DNA of 5,856 nucleotides, taken from Pseudomonadales bacterium (GTDB lineage: Bacteria > Pseudomonadota > Gammaproteobacteria > Pseudomonadales > Azotimanducaceae). Both the position numbers and the translations under genes were made by a program. Location: the NCBI GenBank assembly GCA_028822125.1, contig JAPKEK010000174.1, positions 1-5,856 of the forward strand, given 5' to 3'. The notes under the pieces are model-generated. The model saw only the letters and a list, made by a program, of their open reading frames with translations. It did not search any database and was not told the origin of the DNA. This document shows, piece by piece, positions 1 to 5,498 of the stretch. The stretch's first letter is position 1, and each line of letters opens with the position of its first letter.

Positions 1-477
1 AAGACCAACCGTTCCCTGTATCAGCGCGCACATCGGTTTGCCTTCAGAGCGTCCATAGCCATGGGCCATATCAACCGCCGATCCTTCGTGCAAAGCAGAT
101 ATGACTTCCGGCATGCTGTTCGGGTTGTCGCCGTAGTTAATCAGTGATTCCTGCAAACCTTCAAAACTTGAACCTGGATTGAGTGCTACATACTCGATTT
201 CAAGGTCTGTTAACACCTGAACCATTAAGTCTGAAGCAGCTCGCCTTATACTCTGGACCGGTTTAGGCGGCACCGAGCTACCCACTTCCCGCTCCATTTT
301 TTGCTCGCTGGGCGGCGTCGATTTCGGTTGATTCTTATCCGATATTCCAGAACTGCCAGCTAATGCTGCCGGTGCCAGTACCGTTGTGGCACCACCGACA
401 ACACTCGCACCGATAAATCCCCTTCGGCTGATTCGGTTACCCTTATCCGCTGGTGTATTCGAGCGCTTATTTGCCAT
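1..477 (-). CDS. ThDP-dependent enzyme (acetolactate synthase / benzoylformate decarboxylase-like), Tat signal, N-terminal part
   Basis: Seen: the frame opens with ATG at 477-475 and stays open for 159 residues to the left edge, so the C-terminal part is missing. AGGGA at 486-490 lies 8 nt before the ATG. Residues 17-23 read SRRGFIG, a good twin-arginine motif. A hydrophobic Ala/Gly/Val stretch follows, then Ala-Leu-Ala at 38-40 as a likely signal peptidase site. A Pro/Ser/Lys-rich spacer follows (about 41-75). From about residue 80 the sequence resembles the N-terminal (PYR) domain of ThDP enzymes, with an NPGSSFEGL stretch at 100-108 and LHEGSAVDMAHGYGR at 129-143. Family knowledge: the Glu of this motif (here Glu131) activates the thiamine ring, and members decarboxylate or ligate 2-oxo acids. 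Inferred: a folded, cofactor-loaded enzyme exported by Tat. The exact reaction and substrate cannot be told from this part. It lies 403 nt downstream of the MhpB-like gene on the same strand, so it probably has its own promoter. Confidence 0.85.
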   Translation of the reverse strand, partial: MANKRSNTPADKGNRISRRGFIGASVVGGATTVLAPAALAGSSGISDKNQPKSTPPSEQKMEREVGSSVPPKPVQSIRRAASDLMVQVLTDLEIEYVALNPGSSFEGLQESLINYGDNPNSMPEVISALHEGSAVDMAHGYGRSEGKPMCALIQGTVGL

Positions 478-880
478 TGTTCGTGTCCCTGCCTGTTTGT
501 GTCGGTCACCCGGTTCTGAGTGATACGTTGTACAGAAGTAAACTATGCAAAAGTGAATCCCACCAATCTCATCCTGCCGATCATTAGTAAACGTAATTGC
601 TGCTGGTAGCCTACTGCTGAGTTAATATATTTTTCGGTCTGCCATCGGTACAAGAAATCCGCTAGCCTGAAATCATCATAAGAAATATTCGCGCATAAAG
701 CACCCCGTGTCCGATAATTGTCATTCGTTGCATTACAATGCTCGATTCACAGAGCAGCTTTTATAACCGACCCCTTACCGGTTTGCTTTTCGGCATGAAC
801 AGACCTGGTGCTGCCAGATCGATCAGGTGTTTAAGTACGCGCCGTTATTTAACGGTTTATTACCATGAGCAGGATATGCT
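478..880. other. Intergenic region without a recognisable gene
   Basis: This 403-nt stretch lies between two minus-strand genes. I read it on both strands and found only very short open frames (23 codons or fewer) without convincing ribosome sites. It holds a 14-bp inverted repeat at 842-855 (arms CCGTTA/TAACGG, centre TT), 26 nt past the stop of the MhpB-like gene. A second one lies at 730-741 (GCATT/AATGC, centre AC). Neither is followed by a T-run on the minus strand, so neither is a convincing intrinsic terminator. A possible promoter for the ThDP gene is listed separately. I see no tRNA, insertion sequence or CRISPR-like repeats. Confidence 0.6.
624..653 (-). promoter_or_regulatory. Possible sigma-70-type promoter for the ThDP enzyme gene
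   Basis: On the minus strand TTGTAC (653-648, 3 of 6 bases of the -35 consensus) is followed after 18 nt by TATATT (629-624, 5 of 6 of the -10 consensus). This would give a leader of roughly 140 nt before the ATG at 477. The match is weak and the region is AT-rich, so this is only a candidate. Confidence 0.22.
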
Positions 881-1837
881 TCAGGCATGAACAATGCCAC
901 AGGCGATGCCGATTTCCGGCGCAACCGAGTACACATCTAATGACGGTCTGGCTCCACCACAGGCTAAATGGGCAGCTGTAGCCGCTATCCATGTCTGCAA
1001 CTCCATTGATCCAATACCCCCGGCTTGTACGAGGAGATCCTGGTCCCAGTTCAGGTATTCACTTAAATTTCCCTCAAGGAGTACCTCTAGGAAGCGACGA
1101 TCACTTACCTCATTTAAGCGCATGTCCGCGGCGGTACGTTCGCCACGGGTGATCATGCTGGCACCCTCATGATGCATGGTTTCCAGTCGCTCTAGCCACT
1201 GCTCAGATGTCATGGATAGCGGGTCCCTGCCGCCTGAAAGCTGCCATGCCATGACCTGCGTCTCGCCTTCGCCAAAGGCTGGGTAATAGCGGGTGGGATG
1301 ATGCGACATGCCCCCGGATGCCAGAAAAAGAACGCGTTTGTCCAGGCTACTGGCAAATTGACCTAACATTTCACCCAGTAACATTGTCCGGCTAAAAGGT
1401 ACAAAAGGTTTGGTGATGCAATTAATAAAAATGGGAATAGTAGGTATTTGATCAAGGCCGCCGGTCATTACCTTGAGCGTCTGTGAGAAACCGTGATCGA
1501 TGATCATTTGATAAGAAACAGCAGGGTCAAGGCCATTGGATCGCAGGTGTTCAACGGCCCCCAATGCAATATCCTGCGGCACATCAACCTTACCGGTGAA
1601 TCCACCGATATCGGCCGCCGCATTGGCAGCTAGGCCAATGCAGAAAGCAGGCATGTTATTAAGAAAGAAACCGTTGAAGTGATCACAGCCGAAGATGAAG
1701 ACGAGCTCGGGATCATAATCTTCAACAAACTTTCGGCTTGTCTGGAATCCTGCTTGAATTGCATCCCACTCAGCCGGCGCTTTGTCGAAACAATACAGCA
1801 AGGGACTATGTGAGGAGCAGACTAGCGCTGTGGGCAT
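881..1837 (-). CDS. mhpB: MhpB-like class III extradiol ring-cleavage dioxygenase
   Basis: A 318-residue protein resembling E. coli MhpB (3-(2,3-dihydroxyphenyl)propionate 1,2-dioxygenase, 314 aa) along its whole length. These Fe(II) enzymes open a catechol ring next to its hydroxyls. The ATG at 1837 is chosen over one nine codons upstream (1864). It has GGAGG just before it and starts at the same point as MhpB (MPTALVCSSHSPL). With this start, His10 (SSHSP), His53 (CDHFNGFF), His115 (IDHGF) and His179 (SGGMSHHP) are all present. His115 and His179 carry the same numbers as the catalytic His pair of E. coli MhpB. Glu279 (GSMELQTW) is a likely metal ligand. There is no signal peptide, so it should be cytoplasmic. 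No mhpA, mhpC or mhpD neighbour is visible, so the natural substrate may be another catechol. The family call is firm; the gene name is by similarity only. It is transcribed divergently from the DUF6152/DODA operon. Confidence 0.88.
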   Translation of the reverse strand: MPTALVCSSHSPLLYCFDKAPAEWDAIQAGFQTSRKFVEDYDPELVFIFGCDHFNGFFLNNMPAFCIGLAANAAADIGGFTGKVDVPQDIALGAVEHLRSNGLDPAVSYQMIIDHGFSQTLKVMTGGLDQIPTIPIFINCITKPFVPFSRTMLLGEMLGQFASSLDKRVLFLASGGMSHHPTRYYPAFGEGETQVMAWQLSGGRDPLSMTSEQWLERLETMHHEGASMITRGERTAADMRLNEVSDRRFLEVLLEGNLSEYLNWDQDLLVQAGGIGSMELQTWIAATAAHLACGGARPSLDVYSVAPEIGIACGIVHA

Positions 1838-1841
1838 AGAG

Positions 1842-1846
1842 CCTCC
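1842..1846 (-). promoter_or_regulatory. Ribosome binding site deciding the mhpB-like start
   Basis: GGAGG on the minus strand lies 4 nt before the ATG at 1837. It lies inside the longer reading frame that opens at 1864, for which I see no comparable site. Together with the match to the MhpB N terminus it supports the shorter, 318-residue protein. Confidence 0.7.
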
Positions 1847-1915
1847 ATTCAGTTTTGTGAGCATCAGACTGTTACAACGGGTCTATTATTCAACAAAATC
1901 CACTAATAGGTGAAC

Positions 1916-1943
1916 AACATATACGTTTTAGCTTCATCTTCAA
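1916..1943 (-). promoter_or_regulatory. Possible promoter for the mhpB-like gene
   Basis: On the minus strand TTGAAG (1943-1938, 4 of 6) is followed after 16 nt by TATGTT (1921-1916, 4 of 6), about 80 nt before the start codon at 1837. Position and direction are right for the divergent gene, but the match is modest. Confidence 0.25.
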
Positions 1944-1992
1944 ACCTGGATTGACAGAAAGGAGGTGGAATAATCCATTAAAAAAGTTGAAT

Positions 1993-2021
1993 TTGCATAT
2001 CAATAATTGATATTTTATAAA
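1993..2021 (+). promoter_or_regulatory. Candidate promoter for the DUF6152/DODA operon, with a palindrome in its spacer
   Basis: TTGCAT (1993-1998, 3 of 6) is followed after exactly 17 nt by TATAAA (2016-2021, 5 of 6) in the AT-rich part of the divergent region. The spacer is almost wholly filled by the inverted repeat at 1997-2013, which would suit repressor or activator control. A competing candidate lies downstream: TTACCA (2070-2075, 4 of 6), 16 nt, TAGAAT (2092-2097, 5 of 6). I cannot choose between them from sequence alone. Confidence 0.3.
1997..2013. repeat. Perfect 17-bp inverted repeat, candidate operator
   Basis: Two perfect 8-bp arms, ATATCAAT and ATTGATAT, surround a single central A at 2005. 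The repeat sits between the divergent mhpB-like gene and the plus-strand operon. This is a usual place for a shared regulator site, and the LysR-type gene at the right end is a possible binder. The site is not a textbook symmetric T-N11-A LysR box (it gives T-N13-A), so a dimeric regulator of another family is equally possible. Confidence 0.45.
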
Positions 2022-2208
2022 ATAATCTATCTCATATAGGCTGTTTATGGGTTACTCTGGAAACTATGATTACCAACCTATACAGGTAAAATAGAATACA
2101 GGGTACTTAACACAGAGGTGATGTTTGCTTGTGAATCCACACCGTCAGGCCCGGGTTATTTAGACTATGATTGGGTCTGTACAGAGCTACTAATTCAAGG
2201 AGTTCCCG

Positions 2209-3237
2209 ATGCGTTTTTTGGCAAAACAGGTCTTTTGCAGTGTGCTTTATATCAGGGGCATCGCAGTCGTTTTCTTTTTAACATTGCCGGTGCAGTTTGC
2301 CAATGTATACGCGCACCATTCACATGCCAATCTCGATAGAACCAAGGTGATAGTCAATAAGGGTACAGTCGTTAAGTATGGTTGGAGTATGCCGCACGTG
2401 TATATCAAGGTAGATGCGGCTAATCCTGAAGGCGAGATTGTCCGCTACAGCATAGAGATGATACATCCTCCAGGTATGCTGGAGAGAGGCTGGACCAGGA
2501 GATCGCTGAAAAAAGGCGACGTGATAAGCTGGAGTGGATCAAGGGATAAAAACCCAGAGCGATACTACTCAGGTTTGAACTGGCTGGAAAAATCCGATGG
2601 CACCAGACTGACGTTGAAGCTCCACCCCGAGGTTGTTATGCCGTCTAAAGACTTTTCTGGCTTGTGGTCCAGGCATTTGAGTGTTCCCAAACGTTATCTA
2701 CCGCAGGATGACTGGCCCTTTACAGCATTGGCAAAGGAAAATATTGACAACTTTGATGGCAGCCAGACCCCATTAACCGATTGCGTCAATCCTGGCCCAC
2801 CCAAAGCAACCATCCTGCCCTATCCCATGAAGATTATCCGCAATAGCGATAACACCATGACGATCATCTATGAGGGAAGAAATATTCCCCGTACGATCTA
2901 CTTTGATAAAAACCGTGTGGCAGGGGAGCGTTCGGTGCAGGGTCACTCTATTGCATGGTTTGAGGGTGAAGAATTAGTTATTGAAACTGATAATTTTGTT
3001 GCTGATCGCTGGGGTACCTATACCGGGGTTGATTCAAGTGATCAGAAACACTTGGTGGAACGTCTGTCTTTGTCCGATGATGGGCTGGCTATTACAATTG
3101 AAATGATTGTCACTGACCCGATCTATCTTACCGAGCCTGTTACCATTATGCATAAGGTACGAAAACTAGCTGACCGGGAACTGGTGCAGGCGGCTTGCAC
3201 AGTTGAAAGTGCGAAAATGTACCTGACGGGCGAGTAG
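2209..3237 (+). CDS. Exported DUF6152-type protein, first of a tandem pair
   Basis: A 342-residue protein of unknown function. AAGGAG at 2197-2202, 6 nt before the ATG, fixes the start. The N terminus is a Sec-type signal: basic residues up to Arg16, a hydrophobic core at about 17-31, then Val-Tyr-Ala at 33-35. Cleavage there leaves a mature protein starting His36-His37-Ser-His39. Residues 36 to about 140 match the DUF6152 pattern (mature HH start, GTV at 52-54, PH at 62-63, KGDVI at 102-106). A second domain begins at D148-FSG-LW and contains a GxS...LVIET segment (245-260) and a TDP motif (302-304). The mature protein has exactly two cysteines, Cys192 and Cys330, which may form a disulfide. 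The next gene has the same architecture. The DUF6152 assignment is from remembered family pattern. No catalytic motif is obvious, so a binding or accessory role in the periplasm is inferred only from location. Confidence 0.82.
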   Translation: MRFLAKQVFCSVLYIRGIAVVFFLTLPVQFANVYAHHSHANLDRTKVIVNKGTVVKYGWSMPHVYIKVDAANPEGEIVRYSIEMIHPPGMLERGWTRRSLKKGDVISWSGSRDKNPERYYSGLNWLEKSDGTRLTLKLHPEVVMPSKDFSGLWSRHLSVPKRYLPQDDWPFTALAKENIDNFDGSQTPLTDCVNPGPPKATILPYPMKIIRNSDNTMTIIYEGRNIPRTIYFDKNRVAGERSVQGHSIAWFEGEELVIETDNFVADRWGTYTGVDSSDQKHLVERLSLSDDGLAITIEMIVTDPIYLTEPVTIMHKVRKLADRELVQAACTVESAKMYLTGE

Positions 3238-3238
3238 A

Positions 3239-3271
3239 AAGGGCTTGATTGACGTGACAGCATTTGCCCTT
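3239..3271 (+). other. Intergenic stem with long loop
   Basis: AAGGGC (3239-3244) can pair with GCCCTT (3266-3271) across a 21-nt loop, starting just after the stop codon of the first DUF6152-type gene. There is no T-run after it, so it is not a good intrinsic terminator. It could protect the upstream mRNA end or be chance. Confidence 0.25.
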
Positions 3272-3287
3272 ATGCGGCATACATTCG

Positions 3288-3304
3288 GCAACGAAACTCG
3301 TTGC
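3288..3304 (+). other. Perfect 6-bp hairpin before the second DUF6152-type gene
   Basis: GCAACG (3288-3293), loop AAACT, CGTTGC (3299-3304), ending 9 nt before the AGGAG ribosome site of the next gene. No T-run follows, so termination is unlikely. It may serve as an mRNA processing or stability element, or affect ribosome loading on the GTG-start gene. Confidence 0.4.
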
Positions 3305-3313
3305 TCAAACCTT

Positions 3314-3318
3314 AGGAG
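3314..3318 (+). promoter_or_regulatory. Ribosome binding site for a GTG start
   Basis: AGGAG lies 6 nt before GTG at 3325, which is followed directly by a signal peptide (MKLTKGLLAAVV). This spacing supports the non-ATG start. Confidence 0.75.
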
Positions 3319-3324
3319 TGCCCA

Positions 3325-4560
3325 GTGAAATTAACAAAAGGTCTTTTAGCAGCCGTTGTATATTTAGTTGTAAGCAGCGCAGCTGCGCACCATGGTGCCA
3401 CTGTTTTTGATCGTAAAGCCTCTATTGAGAAATCCGGGACAGTCACTCGGTTTATCTATCGTAATCCGCATCTGATTATTAATATGGAAGTAAAAGGACC
3501 CGATGGAAAATTAGAACTCTGGAAAATAGAAGGTCAAAGTGTAGCCGCATTGACAGCCACGGGGTTTAATCGGGATTCTGTTAACAAGGGTGATGTTATA
3601 ACGGTCAAAATGCGGCCCCTGAAATCCGGAAAACCTGGCGGATTGTTACAGGGACTGGTGGCGTCGGATGGTTCCTCCTTCTCAATGGATAGCTCACAGG
3701 TAGAAGAAAAATATAAGAAGCAGGACCGAGCGCGCCAGGTGGCACCAAGCCTTGTCAAATATGTCCCGCCACCCGTGGGCGAGACCTGGCAGGTGCGCGA
3801 AAAGAAAACGCGACCGAGCCAGTTACCTATTGTTTCAAAAGGACAATCTGCCGGGGATGATGCTGCCACAGGCACTTCAGCAGGTGCACTCGATCCTGAA
3901 AATCTGGCCAGGGCAAGAGCGCAAGCCGCATTTGATATGACGGGCGTCTGGCAGTATCGTGGCGAAGATGAGTTTCGGGCTAATTACGGTTCTTATGAAT
4001 TCAAACCGACGCCGCAACTCACACCAAAAGCGGAAGCTTATTACAACCTATATAAAGAAAAAGCCATTACTGGCGTTCGTTTTGGTGATCCTGCTACGCA
4101 ATGTTATCCAGCTGGTATGCCCCGGATAATGACCCGTTACGGCTCATTGATGATGTTGCAGTACCCAACTGCTGTTTTTATGATTTCGCGATTAAGTAAT
4201 GAATACCGTGTAATCTACCTAGATGGTCGGGCCAGGCTTGCGGACAGCAATCTGGATCGAAATTGGGGTGGTGAATCATTGGGCTATTGGCAGGGAGATA
4301 CGCTGGTTGTTGAAACGACGGGTTTTACCGATGAAAGCCACTTGATACAAGCCGGTATAAAATCAGGCAAGAAACTGAAAATTATCGAACGCTATCGCAT
4401 GATCAACGATAACAACACGTTAGTGATGGAACTCACCATGACCGATCCAGATCACTGGGTTGGTGAATGGAAGCATGTCAAATTTCGCGATCGAGTCCTA
4501 AGATCCGACGTAAAGGAAGCTACTTGTATTTACACGGATAACCTCTCCTTACCTGGTTGA
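3325..4560 (+). CDS. Exported DUF6152-type protein, second of a tandem pair
   Basis: A 411-residue protein starting at GTG. The signal peptide is clear: Lys2 and Lys5, hydrophobic 6-17, then Ala19-Ala-Ala21 before His22-His23. From the mature His-His onward it aligns without gaps for 71 residues to the preceding protein, with 23 identities counted by hand, including GTV (38-40), PH (48-49) and KGDVI (88-92). Residues about 122-200 form a charged, Pro/Ala/Gly-rich linker largely missing in the first paralog. The second domain starts at D204-MTG-VW and carries the same landmarks (GES...LVVET at 316-331, TDP at 373-375). Its only two cysteines, Cys260 and Cys401, match the pair in the first protein. 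The function is unknown and it is probably periplasmic. The dioxygenase gene follows after only 12 nt, so the two are very likely co-transcribed and may act together. It probably arose by duplication of the first gene or its ancestor. Confidence 0.83.
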   Translation: MKLTKGLLAAVVYLVVSSAAAHHGATVFDRKASIEKSGTVTRFIYRNPHLIINMEVKGPDGKLELWKIEGQSVAALTATGFNRDSVNKGDVITVKMRPLKSGKPGGLLQGLVASDGSSFSMDSSQVEEKYKKQDRARQVAPSLVKYVPPPVGETWQVREKKTRPSQLPIVSKGQSAGDDAATGTSAGALDPENLARARAQAAFDMTGVWQYRGEDEFRANYGSYEFKPTPQLTPKAEAYYNLYKEKAITGVRFGDPATQCYPAGMPRIMTRYGSLMMLQYPTAVFMISRLSNEYRVIYLDGRARLADSNLDRNWGGESLGYWQGDTLVVETTGFTDESHLIQAGIKSGKKLKIIERYRMINDNNTLVMELTMTDPDHWVGEWKHVKFRDRVLRSDVKEATCIYTDNLSLPG

Positions 4561-4572
4561 TAAATTCTACCA

Positions 4573-5436
4573 ATGACCATTAAAAGAAGAGAGTTCCTTC
4601 GCGTCACGTCGCTTTTGAGTCTATCAACCCTGATCGACTCAACTATTGCCGGTGGCTCGGCGAAGACCGAGCGCATGCCAGCGCTGTTTATCGGACACGG
4701 TTCTCCATTGAACGCGATTGCCGAGAACCAGCACACCCTGGCATGGAGGTCACTTGCCAGCAAGGTAACCAGACCAACCGCTATCCTGGCAATCTCGGCG
4801 CACTGGCAATCAAGAAACGGTAGCTATCTAACGAGCAATCCTCAGCAGCAGATTATTTATGATATGTATGGCTTTCCGGAAGCGCTCTATGACGTTAAAT
4901 ATCCAGTGAAAGGGTTCCCGGATTTTAAACAGAAAATGCTGCCCGAGGGCCTTCAGCAGGGAATCGGTACCACAGTAGACTGGGGCCTTGACCACGGCTC
5001 CTGGAGTGTTCTGGTGCATATGTACCCCGAAGCCGACATTCCCGTTGTTCAGTTAAGTATCAATGCTGATCTATCGCCAATGCAGCACTTGAATTTAGCC
5101 AAAGAAATATCAGCGTTAAGGAATCGCGGGGTACTCATTTTGGGTAGTGGGAATCTGGTGCATAATTTGCGTCTGCGTAAACAGGAAGCAATAGCCTTCG
5201 ACTGGGCAGAGGAATTCGATCAGATTATCGTCAGGAAAGTACTGCAAGGGAATTTTGATGACGTCGCGAACTACCAGTCACTGGGGCAACTGGCCAGCTT
5301 GGCACACCCTACCAACGAACATTTCCTGCCTTTACTGTATGTACTTGGTGTTGTTACCCGGGGTGATGCTTTGAGCTGGCACAATGCCACCTTCTACAAG
5401 GGTAGTATCAGTATGCGATGTTTGATGGTCAGTTAA
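4573..5436 (+). CDS. ygiD: YgiD/DODA-type extradiol dioxygenase with a Tat-like signal
   Basis: A 287-residue protein. From residue 35 it closely resembles E. coli YgiD (4,5-DOPA extradiol dioxygenase, LigB superfamily). It has GHGSP with His42, SAHW with His77, GLDHGSW with His141, SGNLVHN with His197 and EHFLPLLYVLG with His250. His42, His77 and His197 correspond to the metal ligands of the family; His141 is the conserved second-sphere/catalytic residue. Unlike YgiD there are 34 extra N-terminal residues with RREFLRV (5-11), a short hydrophobic stretch (about 12-21) and an Ala/Gly/Ser region, which looks like a Tat signal. The hydrophobic core is short and is followed by Asp22, so export is likely but not certain. 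An in-frame TAA at 4561 makes 4573 the earliest start. I see no good Shine-Dalgarno, and the gene begins 12 nt after its neighbour, which suggests translational coupling. An internal start at Met35 (4675) would give a cytoplasmic 253-residue enzyme. The true catechol substrate is unknown. Confidence 0.87.
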   Translation: MTIKRREFLRVTSLLSLSTLIDSTIAGGSAKTERMPALFIGHGSPLNAIAENQHTLAWRSLASKVTRPTAILAISAHWQSRNGSYLTSNPQQQIIYDMYGFPEALYDVKYPVKGFPDFKQKMLPEGLQQGIGTTVDWGLDHGSWSVLVHMYPEADIPVVQLSINADLSPMQHLNLAKEISALRNRGVLILGSGNLVHNLRLRKQEAIAFDWAEEFDQIIVRKVLQGNFDDVANYQSLGQLASLAHPTNEHFLPLLYVLGVVTRGDALSWHNATFYKGSISMRCLMVS

Positions 5437-5498
5437 CCCGCCCAGGTATCCAACGAACTTGTTAGTGCTGCCTTCTGCTTAACTCAGATCAGGAAAGA

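Noticed and set aside
842..855. Inverted repeat as intrinsic terminator of the mhpB-like gene
   Set aside because: The arms are short and AT-rich, the loop is too tight, and no T-run follows on the minus strand.
894..1172. 92-codon plus-strand frame
   Set aside because: It lies wholly antisense to the well-supported MhpB-like dioxygenase gene and has no recognisable protein pattern.
1838..1864. Nine-codon upstream extension of the mhpB-like gene (ATG at 1864)
   Set aside because: The internal ATG at 1837 has GGAGG before it and brings the catalytic His into register with E. coli MhpB (His115, His179).
2118..2339. 73-codon plus-strand frame beginning GTG-ATG just upstream of the first DUF6152-type gene
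   Set aside because: It overlaps the start and signal peptide of the gene at 2209 in another frame, has no convincing ribosome site, and its product resembles nothing I know.
3534..3875. 113-codon minus-strand frame
   Set aside because: It is antisense to the second DUF6152-type gene, whose frame is supported by paralog alignment; the product is low in recognisable features.
4530..4763. 77-codon minus-strand frame
   Set aside because: It is antisense across the junction of two well-supported operon genes, without domain or ribosome-site evidence.
5437..5498. Search for a bidirectional terminator between the converging genes
   Set aside because: Only 4-5 bp stems could be formed and no T-run is present on either side.
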